A DNA stretch of 31,260 nt from a virus, in IMG/VR virus record IMGVR_UViG_3300047354_000692, positions 1-31,260 of that record. One strand, given 5' to 3'. Position 1 is the stretch's first letter; every line of letters begins with the position of its first letter. The notes below the pieces were generated by a model. That model was given only the letters and a program-made list of their open reading frames with translations, was not told the DNA's origin and made no database searches. Below are positions 19,460-25,782 of the stretch, piece by piece. The translations under genes and the position numbers were made by a program.

Positions 19460-19559
19460 TCTGGGGTGGTGAAATGGTAGACACGCACGGCTGTTAACCG
19501 TGTGGTAAGTAACTCGCAAAGTATTTACCGTGGAGGTTCGAGTCCTTCCCCCAGAGCCA
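19460..19559 (+). tRNA. Mosaic tRNA, anticodon GUU (Asn), long variable arm, CCA encoded
   Basis: A complete cloverleaf of 100 nt: acceptor TCTGGGG/CCCCAGA; 3-bp D stem GTG/CAC with loop AAATGGTAGA, as in leucine tRNAs; anticodon stem CACGG/CCGTG with loop CTGTTAA and anticodon GTT (19493-19495); T arm GGAGG-TTCGAGT-CCTTC with one G-U pair; discriminator G and genomic CCA (19557-19559). The variable region is 29 nt with an 8-bp stem (GGTAAGTA with TATTTACC). Standard tRNA-Asn is class I with a short variable loop, so the anticodon loop and G73 are Asn-like while D arm and variable arm are Leu/Ser-like. It lies six bases after the AsnRS-like gene and is presumably cotranscribed. Confidence 0.93.
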
Positions 19560-19571
19560 ACTAAATACTAT

Positions 19572-19642
19572 ACGTTCATCCCATAAAGGGACGGAAGTAG
19601 CACTAGCGAAGGAACGCACTTTAACCGCAAGGGAGAGGTGTT
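19572..19642 (+). promoter_or_regulatory. Glutamine riboswitch (glnA / Downstream-peptide type)
   Basis: The core CGTTC (19573-19577), a small TCCC/GGGA hairpin, then ACGGAAGTAG and GAAGGAACGC (closing P1 by GAACG, 19612-19616) matches the glutamine aptamer consensus in order and spacing. A purine-rich ribosome site (GGGAGAGGTG) and an ATG follow at 19643. In the Downstream-peptide class, glutamine binding forms a pseudoknot that controls access to the ribosome site of a short peptide gene, exactly the arrangement here. Only 13 bases separate it from the tRNA, so it is probably on the same transcript. The pseudoknot partner was not worked out by eye. Confidence 0.88.
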
Positions 19643-19729
19643 ATGAATACTTACATGCTCTGGTGCTTTAAACGTGCCATCCGCAAAATGCATGAGAACA
19701 GAATAAACTTTATATTATCTAAACGTTAA
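19643..19729 (+). CDS. Riboswitch-controlled 28-aa basic peptide
   Basis: ATG 19643 to TAA 19727-19729 encodes MNTYMLWCFKRAIRKMHENR followed by INFILSKR. It is basic and amphipathic, and sits two bases after the riboswitch ribosome site. Peptides behind this riboswitch class are short and variable; in cyanobacteria, glutamine riboswitches also control small inhibitors of glutamine synthetase. A role in blocking host nitrogen control is therefore possible. It overlaps the stop of the minus-strand gene by four bases. Confidence 0.7.
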   Translation: MNTYMLWCFKRAIRKMHENRINFILSKR

Positions 19730-20067
19730 CTAAAATCCATGCGCCATGGTAACATGGTATAGCCTAGTGGTGCTAGGAAGTATTGTTCGAAGCAGTACAA
19801 AAGAACTACTGCAAATATAGTCCTAGCCCACCAAGGCAATTTTTTTAATTGATTTATTAAGGGTGTTAGTACCCATTCCCAAAAGCCTGCTACTTTACCC
19901 CAGAACCAATCACCTATATTAAATGGCGGCGTCTTCCATAGTACTACAGGAATTAGCAACCACCATACCCATACTGGATAGCTATCATCTGCTGCATCAA
20001 AATAGATTGCTAAAGCAATCATTCCTAATAGGTATAATCCTATGTATTTCTTTAGGTGTTCTATCAT
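19726..20067 (-). CDS. Small membrane protein (113 aa)
   Basis: Two N-terminal helices (YIGLYLLGMIALAIYF and VWVWWLLIPVVLW) and a C-terminal one (WARTIFAVVLLYCFEQYFL) are separated by a Trp-rich segment (GDWFWGKVAGFWEWVLTPL). The protein is the last gene of the gluconeogenic operon and overlaps the previous one by ATGA. No family recognised. Confidence 0.65.
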   Translation of the reverse strand: MIEHLKKYIGLYLLGMIALAIYFDAADDSYPVWVWWLLIPVVLWKTPPFNIGDWFWGKVAGFWEWVLTPLINQLKKLPWWARTIFAVVLLYCFEQYFLAPLGYTMLPWRMDFS

Positions 20068-20333
20068 ATAGTAATTCCTCTATCTCCTTCACCTTTTATT
20101 TCTTTAAGTTCTTCAAACAACTTTTGAGGAATACAGTTAACACCTCTAATAGGTCCTGGTAGTGTTCCTTTGTACGCTTCTACAAGTTTCATTGTATAAC
20201 TCTCTACACTTTTTTTATCTGTTAGTGTAAACCTACACTGTGCTTCTGTTTCAAATGTTGGTTTAGTAAACACATACATTGGCTGAGATCCGTCTGCGTT
20301 CAAAGCAGCAAAAAATATTATCACATACCACAT
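20064..20333 (-). CDS. Small probably exported protein (89 aa)
   Basis: The start is ATG 20333 within TGATG, coupled to the HAD gene stop. A short hydrophobic start (MWYVIIFFAALNA) looks like a signal peptide. The remainder contains two cysteines (AQCRFTL and GVNCIP) that could form a disulphide, and FTKPTFETEAQC. A similar layout (short hydrophobic start, two Cys) is seen in the 72-aa gene at 27888, which may be a distant relative. Function unknown. Confidence 0.6.
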   Translation of the reverse strand: MWYVIIFFAALNADGSQPMYVFTKPTFETEAQCRFTLTDKKSVESYTMKLVEAYKGTLPGPIRGVNCIPQKLFEELKEIKGEGDRGITI

Positions 20334-20671
20334 CACTCATAACTTTCGCCAGTTTCACGAAAGAAGTTTTCACTCCAAAACGCTTTGTCATCTATCCAAA
20401 TATCGTAGTTCTCTTTTTCACCTACGCTTAGTTCATGGAACTTTGCACCCCATTTTACTAATTGGTTATTTGTTAGATTGTAATAGTCTACTCCACTAAC
20501 ACAACCTCTAGCTGTCATATATTTAATTGTGTGTCCTGCGTCAAATAGTGCATTTACTTTTGCAATACGATCTGGCATTGGTATATGATTAGCATAGTCT
20601 TTTTTGCCACCGCTGTCAGGTATAATTACTTCTTTACAGATGGTGCCATCAATATCAATTACGTACTTCAA
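20333..20671 (-). CDS. HAD-superfamily phosphatase-like protein
   Basis: Motif I is YVIDIDGTICKE (nucleophile Asp6 and acid Asp8), motif II is YMTARGC, and motif IV is DIWIDDKAFW. At 112 aa it is a minimal, capless HAD fold, close to the phosphatases found with polysaccharide genes and in many phages. Substrate unknown; sugar phosphates are an obvious candidate because it lies directly after PEPCK, with an ATGA overlap. Confidence 0.85.
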   Translation of the reverse strand: MKYVIDIDGTICKEVIIPDSGGKKDYANHIPMPDRIAKVNALFDAGHTIKYMTARGCVSGVDYYNLTNNQLVKWGAKFHELSVGEKENYDIWIDDKAFWSENFFRETGESYE

Positions 20672-21852
20672 TTCAATAATCCTTCCAAAGTTTGTAGTAC
20701 TTGCTCACTGTTATCAGCTCTTCCTGTAACAATAGCATCTTTAACACATTGTCTAGTAAACTCTAACGGAAACCTTGCTCCGTCTTTGTCCATACCTGTG
20801 TTAACTAGATAGACATTAGCTTTATGTGTGTCTATTTTATCCATTAATAAATCGCTATATTCAGAAACTGCCCTAGGCATAAAGGGCGAACCATAGCAAG
20901 GACTAAACAAAGGTTTGATTTCGTTTGTTCCTGCTTCTGTTCCTGGCATTTGACTAGTGTATCCTGTTTCAAAAAACCTACGCACTGTGTTGCCGCTTAT
21001 TTTACTAATAGGTGGAAACATGCCTTTGGCATCCATTGTTAAAAAGAAAATGTTAGTAGGGTGATCAAAATCTGTTGTGTCATATGCATTTTCAACAAGG
21101 TTTAAAGGATAACTTAGCCTAGCATTAGCGGCGCCTGGGTTTTCTTCAACCAAACAATTGTTTGACCTTGCTAGCTCTACTGCATTAAAAATAGTTGGAT
21201 GTGTTTCAGGTGTTAGCCCTTCGCTCTTAGCATAACACCCTGTTTCTATCATATTAACGCCTTCGTAGTTCCATGCTATTTCGTCATCACCAATTAGTTT
21301 GTAATCAGGATCGCTAGACAATGTAGTTTTACCAGTGCCACTAAGACCAAACATAAGATTAGTACTGTCCTTGTAAGTAAATGCACTACAATGCATAGGA
21401 AGTACTTTATGTTCTGGTAATTCAAAACTTACAATACCAAACACGCCTTTCTTAATTTCTCCTAAGAACGTAGTGCCTGCAATTAGCATTACATGTTCGT
21501 CTAGATGTACGTGTATTTTAGGCTTTGACATTTCAATGTCTGTGTTATGTAGTATTGTCCAGTCAGCTGTATATTGTAATGGGTTATCAACCACAGGAAA
21601 CATATTGCGTACAAATTGTGCATGCCTGTCGTCATTTGTTTCTACTCTAAAACAAAGGCCGCAAGTATAAAACACAAGATTATGATTGTATTCTAATTCA
21701 TACATATCGTTATGGAAGTCTTTAAAGTCTTGCTCATTACCAATCTTATTATACTTAGGCCTAGTAAGATCTAATGCTTCAGTACGATGTCCAAAAAAGT
21801 ATTTGTTCTCCGGACTTCTACCTGTCGGGTGTGTCGTTATATTAATATTCAT
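20668..21852 (-). CDS. pckA: ATP-dependent phosphoenolpyruvate carboxykinase, shortened
   Basis: PEPCK converts oxaloacetate and ATP to PEP and CO2, the first committed step of gluconeogenesis. Catalytic elements are complete: TGRSPENKYF (Arg12, oxaloacetate binding), GEIKKGVF (Lys134/Lys135), MHCSA (His154), P-loop GLSGTGKTTLS (169-179), LIGDDE (Asp189/Asp190), NARLSYPL and a late ARFPLEFTR arginine. At 394 aa it is well short of the usual 520-540; about 50-60 residues are missing at the N-terminus and about 80 at the C-terminus, with small internal trims. The gene overlaps GAPDH by 11 bases and the HAD gene by four. A streamlined but probably active phage version. Confidence 0.92.
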   Translation of the reverse strand: MNINITTHPTGRSPENKYFFGHRTEALDLTRPKYNKIGNEQDFKDFHNDMYELEYNHNLVFYTCGLCFRVETNDDRHAQFVRNMFPVVDNPLQYTADWTILHNTDIEMSKPKIHVHLDEHVMLIAGTTFLGEIKKGVFGIVSFELPEHKVLPMHCSAFTYKDSTNLMFGLSGTGKTTLSSDPDYKLIGDDEIAWNYEGVNMIETGCYAKSEGLTPETHPTIFNAVELARSNNCLVEENPGAANARLSYPLNLVENAYDTTDFDHPTNIFFLTMDAKGMFPPISKISGNTVRRFFETGYTSQMPGTEAGTNEIKPLFSPCYGSPFMPRAVSEYSDLLMDKIDTHKANVYLVNTGMDKDGARFPLEFTRQCVKDAIVTGRADNSEQVLQTLEGLLN

Positions 21853-22813
21853 TTATTAATCCTATATGAGAAGCTGTATCGGCCATTCTATTACTGAATG
21901 CCCATTCGTTGTCGTACCAGCATAATACTCTAACTAACTTCCCACAAACAAGTGTACTGTCGGCTGCAAAGATACAACTTTCGTTTGTAGTATTAAAGTC
22001 CATGCTTACTAATGGTCTAGTTTCAAAACCAATAATTCCTTTCATTTCATTTTCGCTTGCTGTTTTTACAATATCATTTACTGTATCAACATCAACATCT
22101 GCTTCGCTATAAAAGTGTAAGTCAATACAACTTACATTCGGTGTAGGTACTCTTATAGCACTTCCAATAATTTTCCCTTCCATTTCAGGTAGTACCGACT
22201 TAAGAGCCTTAGCGGCTCCTGTTGTAGTTGGTATCATACTCATTGCGGCCGCCCTAGCACGATATAAATCATCATGCCTCCTATCGATTGTAGCTTGGTC
22301 GCCTGTGTAGCTATGAATTGTAGTCATTGAACCACGTATGATTCCTAAACTATCATTTAAAACTTTTACAATTGGGGCAAGGCAGTTTGTTGTGCAACTT
22401 GCACTACTAATGATACTATCTTTTACTGATATATCATTATGATTAACACCATAAACAACTGTACGGTCTACATTCTTTCCCGGCGAACTTATGAGAACAG
22501 TCTTTGCACCGTTTTGAAGATGTACACTAGATTGATTCCCATCTCTAAACTGCCCTGTGCATTCTAACAAAACATCAACACCTTTCCAATTTAATAGATT
22601 AATATCCCTTGTGTGTGAGTATGTTGTAGTGTCTTTTAGTTTGCCCTTCCATCTGCCATGCACACTATCAAAATTTAACAAATGATTGTTTACATGTTCA
22701 TCGCCTGTGGCGTTTATTCTAACTAGTTCAAGGTCGTCTCTTTCGTCTGTGATGATTCGGGCTAGGCAACGACCTATCCTTCCAAAACCATTTATTCCAA
22801 CTTTTGTTGTCAC
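21842..22813 (-). CDS. gap: Glyceraldehyde-3-phosphate dehydrogenase
   Basis: Full-length (323 aa) GAPDH with VGINGFGRIGRCLAR, the catalytic SSASCTTNCLAP (Cys140), His167 in TTIHSYTGDQ, RRHDDLYRARAAAMSMIPTTTGAAKA and the C-terminal WYDNEWAFSNRM. The start is GTG at 22813, directly after the aldolase stop. At the end of the second strand the sequence is VRINATGD, with Ala35 where NAD-specific enzymes usually have Asp binding the adenosine ribose; this may allow NADP use, common in anabolic enzymes. It links 1,3-bisphosphoglycerate and GAP, between PEPCK and aldolase in the pathway and in the operon. Confidence 0.95.
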   Translation of the reverse strand: MTTKVGINGFGRIGRCLARIITDERDDLELVRINATGDEHVNNHLLNFDSVHGRWKGKLKDTTTYSHTRDINLLNWKGVDVLLECTGQFRDGNQSSVHLQNGAKTVLISSPGKNVDRTVVYGVNHNDISVKDSIISSASCTTNCLAPIVKVLNDSLGIIRGSMTTIHSYTGDQATIDRRHDDLYRARAAAMSMIPTTTGAAKALKSVLPEMEGKIIGSAIRVPTPNVSCIDLHFYSEADVDVDTVNDIVKTASENEMKGIIGFETRPLVSMDFNTTNESCIFAADSTLVCGKLVRVLCWYDNEWAFSNRMADTASHIGLINEY

Positions 22814-23608
22814 TTATGTACTCGCTTCTGTTATATCCTTTATGTTCATGCTCAGAGTCATATCAAATTCTACATCTGTTTGATGATGAAACAAACCTTC
22901 ACTTAGGGCTCTACTAAAACTTGCAGTCATATTATCATTTTGTGCAAGTCGACGACATGCTTCCTCAGTAGAGTATCCTCCACTTAGACCAACAACTGCA
23001 TGTACACTTTTATGTCCTATAAGGTCTTTATACATATTTGGTTGTTCAGGTAGCGTTAATTTAAGAATACATTTACCATCAAATTCATCTAAACGTTTCT
23101 TAAGTCCGTGTAGCAAGGCTATCTCTAGTCCTTGCTTGTGTTCATGTTCTATTGGAACTTCAGGCTCTACTATTGGCATAAGTTCCCATGCATGTATTTT
23201 TTTAGCTAGCTCAAACTGCTGATCCAATACACTGTCTACTATTTCTTGAGTCTTAACAATACTACGCATCTTAGTACCTACACAGCCTTTGGCAACTGCA
23301 TATGTAAGTATTTCATTAGTATCAAAGTCTTTAAGTGTACCGTCATCTGCACAGCCACTGTCTATTTTTAGATAAGGGTGAATACCTTTTTGTCTAAGAA
23401 TAGGAACCATACCTCTATCAACTGTGTCACGATACAAAATAGCCGCCCATATACTATCATTATTAAAGTCTGGAGAGCTTACCATACGCAAACGCATATC
23501 ATGTACTTTATCCATTTTATCTTCTTCAGTATACGCTTGTCCGTATCGTTCTAGTACTCCTCCTGTTGAACCACCACTGTGATCCATTGCGGCTATAAAT
23601 CTACTCAT
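22814..23608 (-). CDS. Class I fructose-1,6-bisphosphate aldolase
   Basis: The protein joins GAP and DHAP to fructose-1,6-bisphosphate through a Schiff base. It follows the bacterial Fda-type class I family end to end: FIAAMDHSGGSTGGVLERYG, VHDMRLRMVSSPDFN, GTKMRS, LMPIVEPEVPIEHEHK, CILKLTLPEQ (Schiff-base Lys183) and VVGLSGGYSTEEA with NDNMTASFSRAL. The start at 23608 (MSRFIAAMDHSGG) forms an ATGA junction with the HNH gene and has GGAG nine bases upstream, so it is preferred to ATG 23623. Length (264 aa) is slightly under the usual 295. No metal is required, which suits iron- or zinc-poor seawater. Confidence 0.93.
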   Translation of the reverse strand: MSRFIAAMDHSGGSTGGVLERYGQAYTEEDKMDKVHDMRLRMVSSPDFNNDSIWAAILYRDTVDRGMVPILRQKGIHPYLKIDSGCADDGTLKDFDTNEILTYAVAKGCVGTKMRSIVKTQEIVDSVLDQQFELAKKIHAWELMPIVEPEVPIEHEHKQGLEIALLHGLKKRLDEFDGKCILKLTLPEQPNMYKDLIGHKSVHAVVGLSGGYSTEEACRRLAQNDNMTASFSRALSEGLFHHQTDVEFDMTLSMNIKDITEAST

Positions 23609-24114
23609 ATATAAGTTCTCCATGCTTCATGTTTAATTGGCATATCTAATTGTTTTCTTTTTGCAACTAGATCATAATAAGTTGGGGTGTATGGTTTATT
23701 TTTAGGCTTCATACGTGTTTTATTACCTTTGAGGGTATTACATGGACTACAAGCGGCAACCATATTATCCCATTTAGTTTTACCGCCTAGGCTCAACGGA
23801 ATGACATGGTCCATGGTTAGTTCTTTTCTTGTGTGGGTAGTGTTGCAGTATTGGCAAGTGTATAAGTCGCGGATGTAAAGATTAGTTTTTGAGAATCTTG
23901 GACGGCCACGCCGTCGTTGCATTTCTTTCAGCATAACTACCGCAGGAACTTTTGTTTCCCAACTAGGACTGCTTACCATCCAATCATCGTACCAATCAAG
24001 TACAACTACCTTGTCCATCCATACATAAGTAATTGCTTCTTTCCAATTGATAACTGAAAGGGGAATGTAACTAGTAGGCTGTGCGTCTGCGTTTAATAAT
24101 AGTACATCACTCAT
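23605..24114 (-). CDS. HNH endonuclease-family protein
   Basis: The 169-aa protein carries a Zn-ribbon HNH domain: CQYCNTTHTRKELTMDHVIPLSLGGKTKWDNMVAACSPCNTLKGNK. The two CxxC pairs bind zinc and DHV-N-N positions form the nuclease centre. The N-terminal part (LLLNADAQPTSYIPLSVINWKEAI) is the type found in free-standing bacterial HNH proteins, not LAGLIDADG or GIY-YIG homing enzymes. In phages such proteins act in packaging, DNA breakdown or mobility. It is embedded by overlap in the sugar-metabolism operon, so it does not look like a recent insertion. Confidence 0.88.
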   Translation of the reverse strand: MSDVLLLNADAQPTSYIPLSVINWKEAITYVWMDKVVVLDWYDDWMVSSPSWETKVPAVVMLKEMQRRRGRPRFSKTNLYIRDLYTCQYCNTTHTRKELTMDHVIPLSLGGKTKWDNMVAACSPCNTLKGNKTRMKPKNKPYTPTYYDLVAKRKQLDMPIKHEAWRTYI

Positions 24115-24115
24115 T

Positions 24116-24292
24116 TCAAACCATAATATCTAATTTATTACCAAGATGCCAAGCACCGTTGTGAACACGCTGATGCTCTCTAAAATCTTTTATTGCTTGT
24201 TCTGTTGTTTTTGGAAGTGTATGCTCGTGAAGCTTTGTTAGACTAAGTGTCTCTGCCACATAATTGTGAATAGAAATTGGGCTTATAGACAT
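24116..24292 (-). CDS. Small hypothetical protein heading the gluconeogenic operon (58 aa)
   Basis: ATG 24292 to TGA 24118-24116 encodes MSISPISIHNYVAETLSLTK, then a basic helical segment with repeated His (LHEHTLPKTTEQAI, REHQRVHNGAWHLGN). GGGAGTAGTAC gives a ribosome site, and a late promoter TATAAATA lies at 24320-24313. The stop is two bases from the HNH start, so it is the first gene of the operon running to 19726. No family recognised. Confidence 0.65.
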   Translation of the reverse strand: MSISPISIHNYVAETLSLTKLHEHTLPKTTEQAIKDFREHQRVHNGAWHLGNKLDIMV

Positions 24293-24312
24293 GTACTACT
24301 CCCTGTGTCTTC

Positions 24313-24320
24313 TATTTATA
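24313..24320 (-). promoter_or_regulatory. T4-type late promoter TATAAATA for the gluconeogenic operon
   Basis: TATAAATA on the minus strand, 20 bases before the first ATG of the operon that contains HNH, aldolase, GAPDH and PEPCK. If active it would place carbon rewiring in the late phase. Confidence 0.65.
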
Positions 24321-24344
24321 TTAGTGTATGTTGTTTGCGTTAAC

Positions 24345-24974
24345 TTACGGTTTAACGAGCATTTCGAACCCGTCTCCGCTGGCAAGTAGACATGCGTAAC
24401 CGTTTGGAAAAACACCTAACATTGCATAATTCTTATTCAAAGGGTTTACCATCATTAACATTTCTGGCTTTGCAAATTCAAATGTTTGTCCGTGACGCAC
24501 TACTGCATTTCCTTGTGCAAAAGGATAAAGCTGAAAATCATTCTGCATATTTTCAAGCCACGTTCCTAGTTCATGACAAGGTATCACTACAGGATAAATT
24601 ACAGGGTTACTCATTCCTGGAACACTAGGATCGGCTTCTTCCTCTTCTGAAACTTTAAACGCACAACTAGATGTCGCAAAGTCATTGACGTTGTCCTGCC
24701 AATGCAACTCTCTACCGTTTGCTTTTATATTTGGACATTGTTTCTTTTTAGATTTACCTTCTTCTTTTACTACTTTAAAGCATTCTTCTGCACCAATACC
24801 TTTTAAGCATAGCTCATATGGCATTGCGAGAATATCACAACGACAAGGAACCTTTTCTCCTTTGGGCCAAGGCATTTCCAATGGATCTTCATGGGCTTGT
24901 GCAACAAAAGAAAATGATAGTGAGGAATAAAAGATAGTAAGTAAAGTAATTAGTACTCTATTTGACAGTCGCAT
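24345..24974 (-). CDS. Secreted protein of unknown function (209 aa)
   Basis: The start at 24974 is ATG with GGAAA upstream; a longer frame from TTG 24986 is less likely. Residues 1-27 form a signal peptide (MRLSNRVLITLLTIFYSSLS, then FSFVAQA before HED). The mature part has several cysteines (CRCDILAMPYELC, EECF, KKQC, SSC, IPC, YAC), a Lys/Glu-rich stretch and YPVVIPCHELGTWLENMQ. This could be a periplasmic, disulphide-bonded protein. It follows algH by 13 bases. I do not recognise the family. Confidence 0.7.
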   Translation of the reverse strand: MRLSNRVLITLLTIFYSSLSFSFVAQAHEDPLEMPWPKGEKVPCRCDILAMPYELCLKGIGAEECFKVVKEEGKSKKKQCPNIKANGRELHWQDNVNDFATSSCAFKVSEEEEADPSVPGMSNPVIYPVVIPCHELGTWLENMQNDFQLYPFAQGNAVVRHGQTFEFAKPEMLMMVNPLNKNYAMLGVFPNGYACLLASGDGFEMLVKP

Positions 24975-24987
24975 TTTATTTTCCAAT

Positions 24988-25515
24988 CTAGAAATATTGT
25001 GCAGTGGTCTCTGATGCTACTAGGTTTAGAGCTCTTCTCCACTGCTTTAATCCCGTACTATTAAATAGCATAGCATCATTCGGTGTAGCTGTCAACCATT
25101 GTTTTTGTTTTTTTATTTCGTGATTTAATTGTCCTGGTGCCCAACTGCATATACCTGTTAGGAATCTAAATGCATTTGGTTTGTTGTCCATTGCTATTTT
25201 TTCGATCATAAGCTCGTCACTACTTACTGCAAACCCTCCAGGTAGATACATAGTGTTAGTAGAGCTAAAGTCATCTGTATGAATCATTACAAGAGCAGAA
25301 GTATTAAGAGGTCCTCCTTGATATAGAACATCAGCACTAGGCCATTCAATTCCTCTATCTCTCATTATTTTGTTTAGATCAATTTGACAAGGTTTGTTTA
25401 CTATAAATCCAACAGTACCACTATCATGGTGTTCGGTTAGAATTATAACACTCTTTCCAAATAATCCGCTTTCAAGTTTAGGGTGTGCTACGAGTATTTT
25501 GCCGGGAGCTAACAT
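24988..25515 (-). CDS. YqgE/AlgH family protein (UPF0301)
   Basis: The 175-aa protein matches YqgE/AlgH throughout: LAPGKILVAHPKLESGLFGKSVIIL at the start, GTVGFIVNKP, VLYQGGPLNTSALVMIH, LPGGFAVSSDE, and RFLTGICSWAPGQLNHEI. The family folds as a compact alpha/beta domain of unproven biochemical role; AlgH influences alginate and virulence gene expression in Pseudomonas. The short spacing to the basic gene upstream (stop at 25518) and to the secreted protein downstream suggests one late unit. A phage-borne copy may be a transcription or envelope regulator taken from a host. Confidence 0.9.
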   Translation of the reverse strand: MLAPGKILVAHPKLESGLFGKSVIILTEHHDSGTVGFIVNKPCQIDLNKIMRDRGIEWPSADVLYQGGPLNTSALVMIHTDDFSSTNTMYLPGGFAVSSDELMIEKIAMDNKPNAFRFLTGICSWAPGQLNHEIKKQKQWLTATPNDAMLFNSTGLKQWRRALNLVASETTAQYF

Positions 25516-25517
25516 AA

Positions 25518-25769
25518 TCAGCCCGTTGCAGTCGGACTAATTGGTCCACCATAATCTTTGGACTTTAGTTTTTTGCCCCCGAGTTTTACACGTTTTTTAC
25601 CTACTTTTTGAGTCTTGCCTGTCTGTCTTGCACGATAGCCTTGTGCTTTGCAAGATGCAAGGGCACTTGCTCCAATAGCATGATCTGGCTTGGAACTTTT
25701 ACATAGACTACGTGTTGCAGCCCACTCTTCAATATCCGCTTCTAGCTGTAATAAGTCTTGTACTCGCAT
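25518..25769 (-). CDS. Small basic phage protein with capsid-targeting-like leader (83 aa)
   Basis: The product starts MRVQDLLQLEADIEEW, has two cysteines (SLCKSSKPDH, ASCKAQGYRA) and a lysine-rich tail (KTQKVGKKRVKLGGKKLKSK). The leader fits the M-x-V-x-D-L pattern shared with virion-block genes. The ATG lies five bases from GCTAAATA in the same context as the 4207 gene, CGCTAAATAACTGTATG, so it may be read from a leaderless mRNA. Probably nucleic-acid binding, by composition. Confidence 0.65.
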   Translation of the reverse strand: MRVQDLLQLEADIEEWAATRSLCKSSKPDHAIGASALASCKAQGYRARQTGKTQKVGKKRVKLGGKKLKSKDYGGPISPTATG

Positions 25770-25774
25770 ACAGT

Positions 25775-25782
25775 TATTTAGC
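25775..25782 (-). promoter_or_regulatory. Late-promoter-like box GCTAAATA directly before an ATG
   Basis: GCTAAATA on the minus strand, five bases from the ATG at 25769 and overlapping the stop region of the upstream gene. Near-identical to the block at 4213-4220. Confidence 0.5.

Noticed and set aside
19503-19531. Extra bases in the tRNA as an intron
   Set aside because: They sit exactly at the variable-loop position, fold into a standard class II arm, and leave the anticodon loop uninterrupted; no bulge-helix-bulge or group I features are seen.
23605-24114. HNH gene as a homing endonuclease or recent mobile insertion
   Set aside because: It is locked into the operon by start/stop overlaps, no interrupted gene or intron is visible, and its N-terminal part matches stand-alone HNH proteins.
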